Shown here: positions 1 to 5,419 of the stretch, in pieces
How the letters are laid out: the number at the start of each line of letters is the position of its first letter
Position numbering within the stretch: position 1 is the stretch's first letter
Assembly: GCA_031282905.1 (NCBI GenBank)
Contig: JAITCV010000047.1
Location: forward strand, 1-6,057
Reading direction: 5' to 3'
Length of the DNA stretch: 6,057 bases
DNA from: Azoarcus sp.
GTDB taxonomy: Bacteria; Pseudomonadota; Gammaproteobacteria; Burkholderiales; Rhodocyclaceae
Position numbers and translations under genes: made by a program
Notes under the pieces: generated by a model
Seen by the model: the letters and a program-made list of their open reading frames with translations, nothing else
Told to the model about the DNA's origin: nothing
Database searches by the model: none

Positions 1-585
1 CCGGGCGGCAAGCTCGACATGCAAATCAAGGTCGAACAAGGGCGTGGCTACGTGCCCGGCAACACCCGTCCGGTGAGTAGCGAGAGCAAGTCCATCGGCC
101 ACATCTTGCTCGATGCCTCGTTCAGTCCAGTGCGCCGGGTGAGCTATCAGGTGGAAAGCGCCCGGGTCGAGCAGCGCACCGACCTCGATCGTCTGGTGAT
201 CGATATCGAGACCAATGGCGCGGTCGATCCAGAAGAGGCGATCCGCTATGCCGCCAACGTGTTGATGGATCAGCTCGCGGTGTTCGCCGACCTTCAGGAC
301 ACCCGCGAGGACGCGCCAGCCAAGCTTGATGTGGTCGTCGACCCTGTGTTGGTGCGTCCGATCGATGACCTCGAACTGACGGTGCGTTCGGCCAATTGTC
401 TGCGGGCCGAGAACATTTATTACATCGGTGATCTGATTCAGCGCACCGAAACCGAGCTGCTGAAGACGCCGAACCTCGGACGCAAGTCGCTCAACGAAAT
501 CAAGGAAGTGCTGGCCTTGCGCGGGCTGACGCTGGGTATGAAACTGGAAAACTGGCCGCCGGCCGGGCTGGAAAGACTCGGTTGA
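1..585 (+). CDS. rpoA: RNA polymerase alpha subunit, C-terminal part (5' end outside window)
   Basis: This is the alpha subunit of RNA polymerase, which nucleates core assembly and contacts promoter UP elements and activators. The frame is open from base 1, so the gene starts upstream; 194 residues are visible. Residues 1-100 or so are the end of the N-terminal assembly domain (VEQGRGYVP, RVEQRTDLDRLVI, NGAVDPEEAIRYAANVL). A short charged linker follows, and then the C-terminal domain from about residue 120 (DDLELTVRSANCLRAENIYYIGDL ... TPNLGRKSLNEIKEVL ... LENWPPAG). The key DNA-contacting arginine, equivalent to E. coli Arg265, is encoded at 385-387, and the Asn and Cys of the RSANC motif follow it. 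It is 51 nt ahead of rplQ, the usual order in the alpha operon. Nothing is broken. The LENWPPAGLERLG ending suits Betaproteobacteria (inference). Confidence 0.99.
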   Translation, partial: PGGKLDMQIKVEQGRGYVPGNTRPVSSESKSIGHILLDASFSPVRRVSYQVESARVEQRTDLDRLVIDIETNGAVDPEEAIRYAANVLMDQLAVFADLQDTREDAPAKLDVVVDPVLVRPIDDLELTVRSANCLRAENIYYIGDLIQRTETELLKTPNLGRKSLNEIKEVLALRGLTLGMKLENWPPAGLERLG

Positions 586-636
586 TCCGCTTCCAGTGGA
601 ATCCCGGTGATAACCAGAGATAAATAAGGAATCGAG

Positions 637-1044
637 ATGCGCCACCGCAATGGTCTTCGCAAACTGAACCGCACCAGCAGCCATCGTCAGGCAATGTTTC
701 GCAACATGGCCAACTCGCTGCTGCGTCATGAACTGATCAAGACGACTCTGCCCAAGGCCAAGGAGTTGCGCCGCGTGGTCGAGCCGCTGATCACCTTGGG
801 CAAGAAGCCGAATCTGTCCAATCGCCGTCTGGCTTTCAACCGTCTGCGCGACCGCGAGATCGTGGTCAAGTTGTTTGACGAACTTGGCCCTCGCTATGCC
901 AATCGCAATGGCGGTTACCTGCGCATCCTGAAGGCGGGTTTTCGCGTGGGCGATAATGCGCCGCTTGCGCTCGTCGAATTGCTCGATCGCCCCGAAGGCG
1001 CGGATGTCGAGGCTGCCACGGTCGAAGAAGCCGCCGCGGCCTGA
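637..1044 (+). CDS. rplQ: 50S ribosomal protein L17
   Basis: L17 is a large-subunit ribosomal protein of the 50S particle near the peptide exit tunnel. The 135-residue product opens with the family signature MRHRNGLRKLNRTSSHRQAM, continues with FRNMANSLLRHELIKTTLPKAKELR, and has the conserved GNAPLALVELLD-like segment (here VGDNAPLALVELLD) near residues 107-120. The last 15 residues are an acidic and alanine-rich tail, common in proteobacterial L17. The start is fixed by the universally conserved MRHR and by an AAGGA Shine-Dalgarno at 626-630, six bases upstream. It is the last gene of the rpoA operon: a strong intrinsic terminator begins 17 nt after its stop. Length and sequence are normal. 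Confidence 0.99.
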   Translation: MRHRNGLRKLNRTSSHRQAMFRNMANSLLRHELIKTTLPKAKELRRVVEPLITLGKKPNLSNRRLAFNRLRDREIVVKLFDELGPRYANRNGGYLRILKAGFRVGDNAPLALVELLDRPEGADVEAATVEEAAAA

Positions 1045-1060
1045 AACGCCTGATGGCGGG

Positions 1061-1099
1061 AAAAAGCAAAGCCGGGTTTCGATCCCGGCTTTGCTTTTT
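1061..1099 (+). terminator. Intrinsic terminator of the rpoA-rplQ operon
   Basis: The left arm at 1061-1076 (AAAAAGCAAAGCCGGG) is perfectly complementary to the right arm at 1084-1099, giving a 16-bp stem with a 7-nt loop (TTTCGAT). The GC-rich top (GCCGGG/CCCGGC) is followed by GCTTTTT, the classic U-tract. The A-run on the left arm means the same hairpin also has a U-tract when read on the minus strand, so it could terminate in both directions, although no minus-strand gene ends here. It lies 16 nt after the rplQ stop and only 45 nt before galE, so galE needs its own promoter or read-through. Confidence 0.94.
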
Positions 1100-1130
1100 A
1101 TACGGTGCCGAACGCATCACCGCGATGTTC

Positions 1131-1138
1131 GGAGGAGG
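1131..1138 (+). promoter_or_regulatory. Strong Shine-Dalgarno site that fixes the galE start
   Basis: GGAGGAGG lies five bases before ATG 1144. It selects that ATG over the in-frame GTG at 1105, which lies only 6 nt after the terminator U-tract and has no ribosome binding site. The 1144 start also gives the conserved GalE N-terminus with the nucleotide-binding beta strand beginning at residue 3. Confidence 0.85.
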
Positions 1139-1143
1139 ACTGC

Positions 1144-2166
1144 ATGGGCACAATTCTGGTCACTGGCGGTGCGGGTTACATCGGTTCTCATACTTGCCTT
1201 GCCTTGTTGCGCAACGGCTATGATGTAGTCGTAATCGACGACTTTTCCAACGCGTCGCCACTGGCGCTCGAACGGGTGGAAAAACTCGCTGGATGCAAAA
1301 TAGGGGAAGTGCTCGTTGCCGATGTGGGCGATCCCGCCGCGCTCGATGGTCTGTTTTGTCGTCATGAAATCGGCGCGGTCATTCATTTCGCCGCCAAGAA
1401 AGCGGTTGGGGAATCGGTGCATATTCCCTTGGCATACTATCGCAACAATATCGGTGGTCTGCTGAACCTAGTCGACCGGATGGCGTCGCATGATTTGAAG
1501 CGGCTGGTATTCAGTTCCTCGGCGACAGTCTATGGCGATCCGGCGCGCGTGCCGATCACCGAGGATTTCCCGCTTTCGGTCACCAACCCGTATGGCCGCA
1601 CCAAGCTGATGAGCGAAGATATCCTGCGCGACTTGGTCATCGCCGATCCTGGCTGGAAAGTGCTGCTGCTGCGCTATTTCAATCCGATTGGCGCTGATCC
1701 CAGCGGTATTATCGGCGAAAATCCGCATGGAATCCCAAATAATCTCATGCCCTATGTCTGCCAGGTCGCGGCGGGCAGGCTCGCCGAGCTGCAGGTTTTC
1801 GGCGACGACTATCCGACCCCGGACGGCACTGGCGTGCGTGATTACATCCATGTCGCCGATCTCGCCGACGGCCACGTTGCCGCGCTCGACTGTCTGGAAC
1901 GATTGCCCGCCGCGATGGCGATCAACCTCGGCACCGGATGCGGTTATAGCGTGCTGGATGTGGTGCGCGCCTTTGAAACCGCCTCCGGCCGCAGCGTGCC
2001 TTACAAGATCGTCAACCGCCGTCCGGGCGATGTCGCCGCATGCTGGGCGGATGCCACACGAGCATTGCGCCTGCTCGGCTGGCGGGCAAAACATGATATC
2101 AATATCATGTGCCGCGATGCCTGGCGGTGGCAAGAAAACAATCCAATGGGTTATGAGCACGGATAA
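1144..2166 (+). CDS. galE: UDP-glucose 4-epimerase, probably with relaxed specificity for N-acetylated sugars
   Basis: This is a cytosolic NAD-dependent epimerase interconverting UDP-glucose and UDP-galactose (Leloir pathway and surface-polysaccharide precursors). The 340 residues match the family length (338 in E. coli). The Rossmann glycines are G8, G11 and G14 in TGGAGYIGSH, with Asp32/Asp33 at the end of beta-2. SSSATVYG places the catalytic serine at S126, and YGRTK gives Tyr150 and Lys154. LRYFNPIGADPSG, the HGIPNNLMPY substrate loop and DGTGVRDYIHVADLA are all present. Cys300 (codon 2041-2043, in VAACWADA) stands where E. coli has Tyr299. Human GalE also has Cys there and accepts UDP-GlcNAc/GalNAc, so dual activity is inferred. 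The gene follows the rplQ terminator and runs, with a 4-nt gap, into the GNAT gene, so the two are probably cotranscribed. No clear promoter was found. Family assignment is certain; the specificity is not. Confidence 0.96.
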   Translation: MGTILVTGGAGYIGSHTCLALLRNGYDVVVIDDFSNASPLALERVEKLAGCKIGEVLVADVGDPAALDGLFCRHEIGAVIHFAAKKAVGESVHIPLAYYRNNIGGLLNLVDRMASHDLKRLVFSSSATVYGDPARVPITEDFPLSVTNPYGRTKLMSEDILRDLVIADPGWKVLLLRYFNPIGADPSGIIGENPHGIPNNLMPYVCQVAAGRLAELQVFGDDYPTPDGTGVRDYIHVADLADGHVAALDCLERLPAAMAINLGTGCGYSVLDVVRAFETASGRSVPYKIVNRRPGDVAACWADATRALRLLGWRAKHDINIMCRDAWRWQENNPMGYEHG

Positions 2167-2170
2167 TGTC

Positions 2171-2623
2171 ATGAGCGTGACCATCACCCCAGCTACGCTG
2201 GACGATCTGCCCGCCTTGATCCAATTGCTGGAAATGCTCTTTTCCATCGAACAGGATTTCCGCCCGGATGCCGAAAAACAGCGCCGCGGACTGGAAATGC
2301 TGCTGGGCCGGGCGCAACAGGCTTGCATCCTGGCCGCGCGCCATCCGGATGCGGGCATCGTAGGCATGGTCAGCGCCCAACTGGTGATTTCCACCGCCAC
2401 TGGCGCGCCGTCGGCCTGGATCGAGGATGTGGTGATCCATCCCGAATTTCGCGCGAACGGGCTGGGGCGACGCCTGTTGAACGCCATTCAGGACTGGGCC
2501 GTTGCGCGCGGCGCGCGCCGCCTGCAACTGTTGGCCGATGCCGATAACGCTCCGGCGCTCCAGTTCTACCAGCACCTCGGTTGGCAAGCCACGCGTCTGT
2601 TCGCTTGGCGGAAATTCCCTTGA
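2171..2623 (+). CDS. GNAT-family N-acetyltransferase
   Basis: The 150-residue product is a single GCN5-related acetyltransferase domain that would move acetyl from acetyl-CoA to an amine; the substrate cannot be read. The N-terminus (ITPATLDDLPALIQLLEMLF) is the usual GNAT beta1-alpha1. Motif A spans about residues 84-104 (IEDVVIHPEFRANGLGRRLL), with the pyrophosphate-binding RxxGLG at 94-99. Motif B is DADNAPALQFYQHLGW, with the conserved Tyr133 and the LGW turn. ATG 2171 is chosen because it gives a standard start and has ACGGA seven bases upstream. ATG 2153, which would overlap galE by 14 nt and add six residues, is a real alternative. The closeness to galE suggests cotranscription, possibly with sugar-nucleotide metabolism, but GNAT genes sit beside many things, so no substrate is proposed. 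Confidence 0.88.
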   Translation: MSVTITPATLDDLPALIQLLEMLFSIEQDFRPDAEKQRRGLEMLLGRAQQACILAARHPDAGIVGMVSAQLVISTATGAPSAWIEDVVIHPEFRANGLGRRLLNAIQDWAVARGARRLQLLADADNAPALQFYQHLGWQATRLFAWRKFP

Positions 2624-2649
2624 TATCTATCGCATCCGGCGCAGGCCGC

Positions 2650-2655
2650 TATAAT
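2650..2655 (+). promoter_or_regulatory. Candidate -10 element (TATAAT) of the rapZ-side transcript
   Basis: A perfect TATAAT lies 27 nt after the GNAT stop. Transcription from it would start near 2662 and give a leader of about 217 nt before rapZ, or a separate small RNA. No good -35 sits 16-18 nt upstream: the sequence there is CTATCG, and the TTGATA at 2620-2625 is 24 nt away, too far. The promoter is therefore plausible but may need an activator. The same 10-mer CTATAATAAG recurs at 4682-4691 before another gene. Confidence 0.42.
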
Positions 2656-2661
2656 AAGGCC

Positions 2662-2866
2662 ACGATACTGACAGTGGAATGGAATCAGAAAGCGGCAGAA
2701 AGCGGTAAGCTTTGGGAAAGTAGCGGAGTAACGATCACCCCATCGTCTTTGGGGATCGACAATCACTGTCCGACTCCGTAGCAAGACAACCGTCGGCTGT
2801 CTGAACAGAAAGCGCTTCCGCCACAGTCGAAACCGTATCGCTTGCTTGTAGACTGTCGCTTTTTTT
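2662..2866 (+). ncRNA. Candidate structured leader RNA or small RNA upstream of rapZ
   Basis: This non-coding stretch folds by eye into several nested helices. P1 pairs 2721-2729 with 2773-2780 (CGGAGT/ACTCCG plus two outer pairs and one bulged G). Inside it, P2 pairs 2732-2741 with 2751-2758 (CGAT+CCCC with GGGG+ATCG, two-base bulge), and P3 pairs GACA 2758-2761 with TGTC 2767-2770, giving a compact three-way junction. Separate hairpins are AAAGC/GCTTT (2699-2713) and GACA-CC/GG-TGTC (2785-2801). At the 3' end ACAGTC 2823-2828 can pair with GACTGT 2851-2856, just before a T7 tract at 2860-2866, so the end may be an imperfect terminator or attenuator. It matches no known RNA family that I recognise (not 6S, 4.5S, tmRNA, RNase P or GlmY/GlmZ). 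The folds were found by eye without energies. It could equally be a rapZ 5' leader or plain spacer. Confidence 0.35.
2686..2705 (+). repeat. Tandem direct repeat, 2 x CAGAAAGCGG
   Basis: Two adjacent identical 10-mers (2686-2695 and 2696-2705) lie downstream of the candidate -10 element. A third partial copy, CAGAAAGCG, is at 2806-2814 near the other end of the leader. The ten-base period is about one helical turn, which would suit a regulator binding one DNA face, but the copies lie downstream of the start site and may instead act in RNA. The repeat itself is plain in the sequence; its function is unknown. Confidence 0.65.
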
Positions 2867-2878
2867 GGACCATCATCC

Positions 2879-3739
2879 ATGCAACTCATCCTGATCAGCG
2901 GGCTTTCCGGTTCAGGCAAGAGCATTGCGCTACATGTGCTCGAAGATGCGGGATATTTCGCTGTCGATAATCTGCCCGCCATGTTGCTGCCGCAACTGGT
3001 CAATACCCTGCGCGAGAGTGGCTACCAGCGGGTCGCGGTGGCGGTGGATGTGCGCTCCGGTAGCAGTCTGGCCGCCCTGCCCGGACAGGTCGGCACCTTG
3101 CGCAAGCTGGTCGATGACTTGCGCTTCATATTTCTTGAAGCGCGCGACGACGCCTTGCTTGCCCGCTTCTCCGAAACCCGCCGCCGCCATCCACTCACGG
3201 AAAACGAACTCTCGCTCGACGAAGCCATCCTGCGCGAGCGCGAGGCGCTCAGCGAGATCGCCACCCTCGGCCATCACATCGACACCAGCGACCTGCATCC
3301 CAGCATCCTGCGCGCTTGGGTACGGGAGTTCATCCACGCCGAAGCGGGAACGGGCCTGACCCTGATGTTCCAATCCTTCGGTTTCAAGTATGGCGTGCCG
3401 CTCGATGCCGATCTGGTATTCGATGTGCGCTGTCTGCCCAATCCATATTACGAGATCCGGCTGCGCGCGCTCACCGGCAAAGATGCAGAAGTCATTACCT
3501 TTCTCGACGGAATCCCGGAAGTCGGCCGTATGGTTGAAGACATTCGCGGTTTCGTTGCCACCTGGTTGCCCAGTTTCACCCGTGACGACCGCAACTATCT
3601 CACCGTGGCGATCGGCTGTACGGGTGGTCAACATCGTTCGGTCTATATCGCCGAACGCCTCGCCGCCAATTTTCGCGCATCGGCCTCGGTACTTGTTCGT
3701 CATCGCGCGGCAGCTCGGCAGGCGGATGATCGGCATTGA
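2879..3739 (+). CDS. rapZ: RapZ / YvcJ-family nucleotide-binding protein
   Basis: RapZ proteins bind nucleotides. In E. coli RapZ also binds small RNA GlmZ and guides RNase E to it, so tuning GlmS and amino-sugar synthesis. This product is 286 residues (284 in E. coli). The N-terminal domain has a Walker A, GLSGSGKS (8-15), then VDNLP (29-33) and the VDVRSGS strand near 56-62. The middle has TRRRHPL, and the C-terminal domain has FGFKYGVPLDADLVFDVR, LPNPYY and GCTGGQHRSVYIAERL (from 246). Numbering stays in register with E. coli: T248, G249, H252 and R253 are kept, but residue 190 is Tyr, not His. The tail lacks the lysine-rich end of the E. coli protein. ATG 2879 has only GGA nine bases upstream and a T7 tract before that. 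Its stop overlaps the next start (TGATG), so the two are coupled. No PTS genes are adjacent. Confidence 0.97.
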   Translation: MQLILISGLSGSGKSIALHVLEDAGYFAVDNLPAMLLPQLVNTLRESGYQRVAVAVDVRSGSSLAALPGQVGTLRKLVDDLRFIFLEARDDALLARFSETRRRHPLTENELSLDEAILREREALSEIATLGHHIDTSDLHPSILRAWVREFIHAEAGTGLTLMFQSFGFKYGVPLDADLVFDVRCLPNPYYEIRLRALTGKDAEVITFLDGIPEVGRMVEDIRGFVATWLPSFTRDDRNYLTVAIGCTGGQHRSVYIAERLAANFRASASVLVRHRAAARQADDRH

Positions 3740-4122
3740 TGCATGGCGCGCTGGATTGGCGGGCACTGTTGCGCCCCGGCGATTGGGGCGTTCTGGCGCT
3801 GGGTTTGGGGCTGTGCGTGTATGCCGGTTTTTGCCTGTGGACGGGGGCACCTTCGAGCCTGATCGTGCGCGCGCGGGGTGAGGTATTCATCGAAGTCGAC
3901 CTGAACCAGTCCAGGCGCATCGAAGTGCCGGGGCCGTTGGGCCTGACCCTGATCCAGGTCGAGCCTGGCCGGGCGCGGGTAGTGGCCGACCCCGGGCCGC
4001 GTCAATACTGCGTGCGCCAAGGGTGGCTGACTCACGCCGGAGCGGTGGCGATCTGCGCGCCCAACGAAGTCAGCCTCATGCTCAGCGGACGGGGGAATGA
4101 TTATGACTCGCTCGGTTATTGA
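3739..4122 (+). CDS. Membrane-anchored NusG domain II protein
   Basis: The 127-residue product has one transmembrane helix at about residues 16-36 and then a small beta domain of the NusG_II type. The visible family pattern is a VRARGEVFIEVDL opening strand, a proline-glycine turn, and then the pair Cys91 (PRQYCVRQGW) and Cys106 (GAVAICAPNEV), in the C-x3-G ... G-x3-I-C-x-PN arrangement. With a single helix after a short arginine-containing N-terminus, the domain probably faces the periplasm, where the two cysteines could be redox-active or disulfide-bonded (inference). It is not the transcription factor NusG, which is soluble and has an NGN domain. The start overlaps the rapZ stop by one base (TGATG), and the gene overlaps the next by 20 nt. 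Homologues commonly neighbour Gx-transporter genes, as here. The exact function is unknown. Confidence 0.86.
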   Translation: MHGALDWRALLRPGDWGVLALGLGLCVYAGFCLWTGAPSSLIVRARGEVFIEVDLNQSRRIEVPGPLGLTLIQVEPGRARVVADPGPRQYCVRQGWLTHAGAVAICAPNEVSLMLSGRGNDYDSLGY

Positions 4123-4633
4123 ACTCACCCCCACCGCCGAAGATAGCCGGGTCGCTCGCCACGCGGCAGCGGCGATCGCGCTCACGGTCGCCGAAGCCAT
4201 GATTCCATTGCCATTGCCCGGCGTGAAACCGGGTATGGCCAATATCGTGACCTTGGTCGTACTTGCCCGCTGGGGCTGGCGTGAAGCGGTATGGGTATCC
4301 TTGCTGCGGGTGTTCGCCGCGAGTCTCCTACTCGGTCAGTTTCTGGCACCGGGTTTTTTCCTCAGTCTTGCCGGCGCGTGCGCGAGTCTGCTTGTGCTGG
4401 CAGTAACCGTGCGTTTGCCCCGACGCTGGTTCGGTCCGGTCAGTCACAGCATCCTCGCCGCTTTTGCACACATCGGCGCACAGCTTGCCGTCGCCCGGCT
4501 CTGGCTGGTGCCGCACGATGGCGTGTTTTATCTGTTTCCTCTGTTCGCCTCCGCTGCCGTGGTATTTGGCTTGGTCAATGGTGTGGCCGCCGCCGCCTTG
4601 CTTGCGGAATTGAAAAATGTTAATGATAAATAA
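4103..4633 (+). CDS. Gx transporter family / heptaprenyl diphosphate synthase component I-like membrane protein
   Basis: The 176-residue product is an integral membrane protein with about five hydrophobic segments. After a polar N-terminus comes the family block E31-AMIPLPLPGVKPGMANIVTL (to residue 51), then LLRVFAASLLLGQFLAPGFFLSLAGA (68-92), and two or three further helices to the C-terminus. These fit the family named both heptaprenyl diphosphate synthase component I and Gx transporter. The biochemical role is unsettled; a vitamin- or precursor-transport S-component-like role is often suggested for such compact proteins. ATG 4103 is preferred because GGGGGA at 4091-4096 sits six bases before it. 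ATG 4097 touches that G-run and would add two residues. The start lies inside the NusG-II gene (20-nt overlap), so the pair is translationally coupled. No polyprenyl synthase or apbE gene follows. Confidence 0.86.
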   Translation: MTRSVIELTPTAEDSRVARHAAAAIALTVAEAMIPLPLPGVKPGMANIVTLVVLARWGWREAVWVSLLRVFAASLLLGQFLAPGFFLSLAGACASLLVLAVTVRLPRRWFGPVSHSILAAFAHIGAQLAVARLWLVPHDGVFYLFPLFASAAVVFGLVNGVAAAALLAELKNVNDK

Positions 4634-4682
4634 GTAAAGAAAGTATAGCTCCCCTGAGTAAAACGGTGATACCAGTGGGCCC

Positions 4683-4688
4683 TATAAT
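4683..4688 (+). promoter_or_regulatory. Candidate -10 element (TATAAT) upstream of the metal-dependent hydrolase gene
   Basis: A perfect TATAAT lies 50 nt after the Gx-transporter stop and 29 nt before the next start codon. Transcription would begin near 4695 and give a leader of only 20-24 nt. No convincing -35 is at normal spacing (AAAACG at 4660-4665). It shares CTATAATAAG with the element before rapZ. The 84-nt gap holds no terminator-quality hairpin, so read-through from the upstream genes is also possible. Confidence 0.45.
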
Positions 4689-4717
4689 AAGCATCTTTTT
4701 TTCATCTCCTGCCGTTC

Positions 4718-5302
4718 ATGAGCCCCATTACACATTTCCTGGTTGGCTGGGTCGGGTTCGAATCCAGTCTGCGCAACCAGCACGACCGGCTGATTGTATG
4801 TCTGGCCGGTCTTGCTCCCGATCTTGACGGTATCGGGATCATCGTCGATTTCATGAACAGGCTGGTGGGTTGGGCGGAAACCGATTTTTACCAGGCATGG
4901 CACCGTCTGTATGGTCATGGAATTACCGCCGCGCTGGGATTGACGTGTCTTGCCGCCGTGTTGGGTCATGAGCGGTGGCGGGTTGCGTTGTGTACCTTTC
5001 TCAATGTCCACCTGCATTTTCTTTGCGATCTGTTGGGTTCGCGGGGAAGCACGCCGGATGATCTATGGGGGCTTTATTATCTGGGGCCATGGAATACGAC
5101 ATATGAAATATCCTGGCGTGGACAGTGGCAACTGGTCGGTTGGCAGAATATGTTGATTTCGGCCGTGTTGATGGCGCTTCTCCTCGAACGCGCCAGCCGG
5201 AAAGGCTATTCCCCAGTGGCCTTCATTTCGCAACGCGCCGATCTTGTGTTTGTCGATGTATTGCAGCGGTGGCGGCGTGCCGCAATGAGGCGGATAAGAT
5301 GA
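4718..5302 (+). CDS. Membrane-associated metal-dependent hydrolase (DUF457/YdjM-like)
   Basis: The 194-residue product opens with the family start MSPITHFLVGW and carries the expected putative metal ligands in order: His6; Asp35 and Asp37 in AGLAPDLDG; His62 and His67 in AWHRLYGHG; and His100 with Asp104 in HLHFLCDLLGSRG. Hydrophobic stretches around residues 24-33, 69-83 and about 148-160 suggest association with the inner membrane. The family is annotated as a metal-dependent hydrolase from its histidine and aspartate pattern, and the substrate is generally unknown. The start is set by the conserved N-terminus, although no Shine-Dalgarno is visible; the leader has a T7 tract at 4696-4702 instead. 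The stop overlaps an ATGA that opens a probably spurious 36-codon frame. There is no functional link to the upstream cluster beyond position. Confidence 0.8.
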   Translation: MSPITHFLVGWVGFESSLRNQHDRLIVCLAGLAPDLDGIGIIVDFMNRLVGWAETDFYQAWHRLYGHGITAALGLTCLAAVLGHERWRVALCTFLNVHLHFLCDLLGSRGSTPDDLWGLYYLGPWNTTYEISWRGQWQLVGWQNMLISAVLMALLLERASRKGYSPVAFISQRADLVFVDVLQRWRRAAMRRIR

Positions 5303-5368
5303 CACCGATCCGCATCATGATGATAAAATATGCCGGAAGGCATCGAAGACTCTCTCCACGAAAATCTC

Positions 5369-5419
5369 ACGCGATGGGTTGTCGAACGTACCTTCGCATG
5401 GCTGGCTAATTTAGATTAG
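5369..5419 (+). pseudogene. IS5-family transposase remnant (C-terminal DDE motif fragment)
   Basis: One frame reads TRWVVERTFAWLAN and then stops at TAG 5417-5419. RWVVERTFAWL (5372-5404) is the highly conserved block of IS5-family DDE transposases that carries the catalytic glutamate, here codon GAA 5384-5386. In intact elements a segment such as xFRRL follows; here similarity breaks at about 5411 and the frame ends three codons later. Upstream in the same frame an ATG at 5330 gives a 29-codon ORF, but its first 14 residues do not look like transposase. No terminal inverted repeats or other transposase pieces were seen in 5303-5446. The fragment is a scar from an old insertion. The match is short, so chance or a different transposase subgroup cannot be excluded. 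Confidence 0.62.

Noticed and set aside
1105..1143. N-terminal extension of galE from GTG 1105
   Set aside because: There is no ribosome binding site and the start abuts the terminator. ATG 1144 has GGAGGAGG and gives the normal GalE N-terminus.
1468..2487. 339-codon open frame on the minus strand
   Set aside because: It lies antisense to galE and the GNAT gene, which both have clear family motifs. The product has no recognisable domain, and long antisense frames are common in GC-rich DNA.
2581..2781. 66-codon frame from TTG across the end of the GNAT gene
   Set aside because: It has a TTG start without a Shine-Dalgarno, overlaps the GNAT C-terminus in another frame, and runs through the structured leader. 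The peptide resembles nothing known.
2930..3850. 306-codon open frame on the minus strand
   Set aside because: It is the antisense shadow of rapZ and the NusG-II gene, with no ribosome binding site or family motif.
4754..4779. tRNA-like 3' half (GGGTTCGAATCC followed by GCGCAACCA)
   Set aside because: The T-stem does not pair properly, no 5' acceptor or anticodon arm is present, and the bases encode the conserved N-terminus of the hydrolase in frame.
5330..5343. Hairpin ATGCC-GGAA-GGCAT after the hydrolase gene
   Set aside because: A perfect 5-bp stem with a GNRA-type loop, but no T-run follows, so it is not an intrinsic terminator. Too small to call on its own.
5299..5409. 36-codon frame starting at the ATGA that overlaps the hydrolase stop
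   Set aside because: The peptide is arginine-rich with no family resemblance, there is no Shine-Dalgarno, and it crosses the transposase scar in a different frame.
5406..5419. Inverted repeat CTAAT-TTAG-ATTAG upstream of the small ORF
   Set aside because: Five-base AT-rich arms are expected by chance, and it overlaps the end of the transposase remnant. No operator can be supported.
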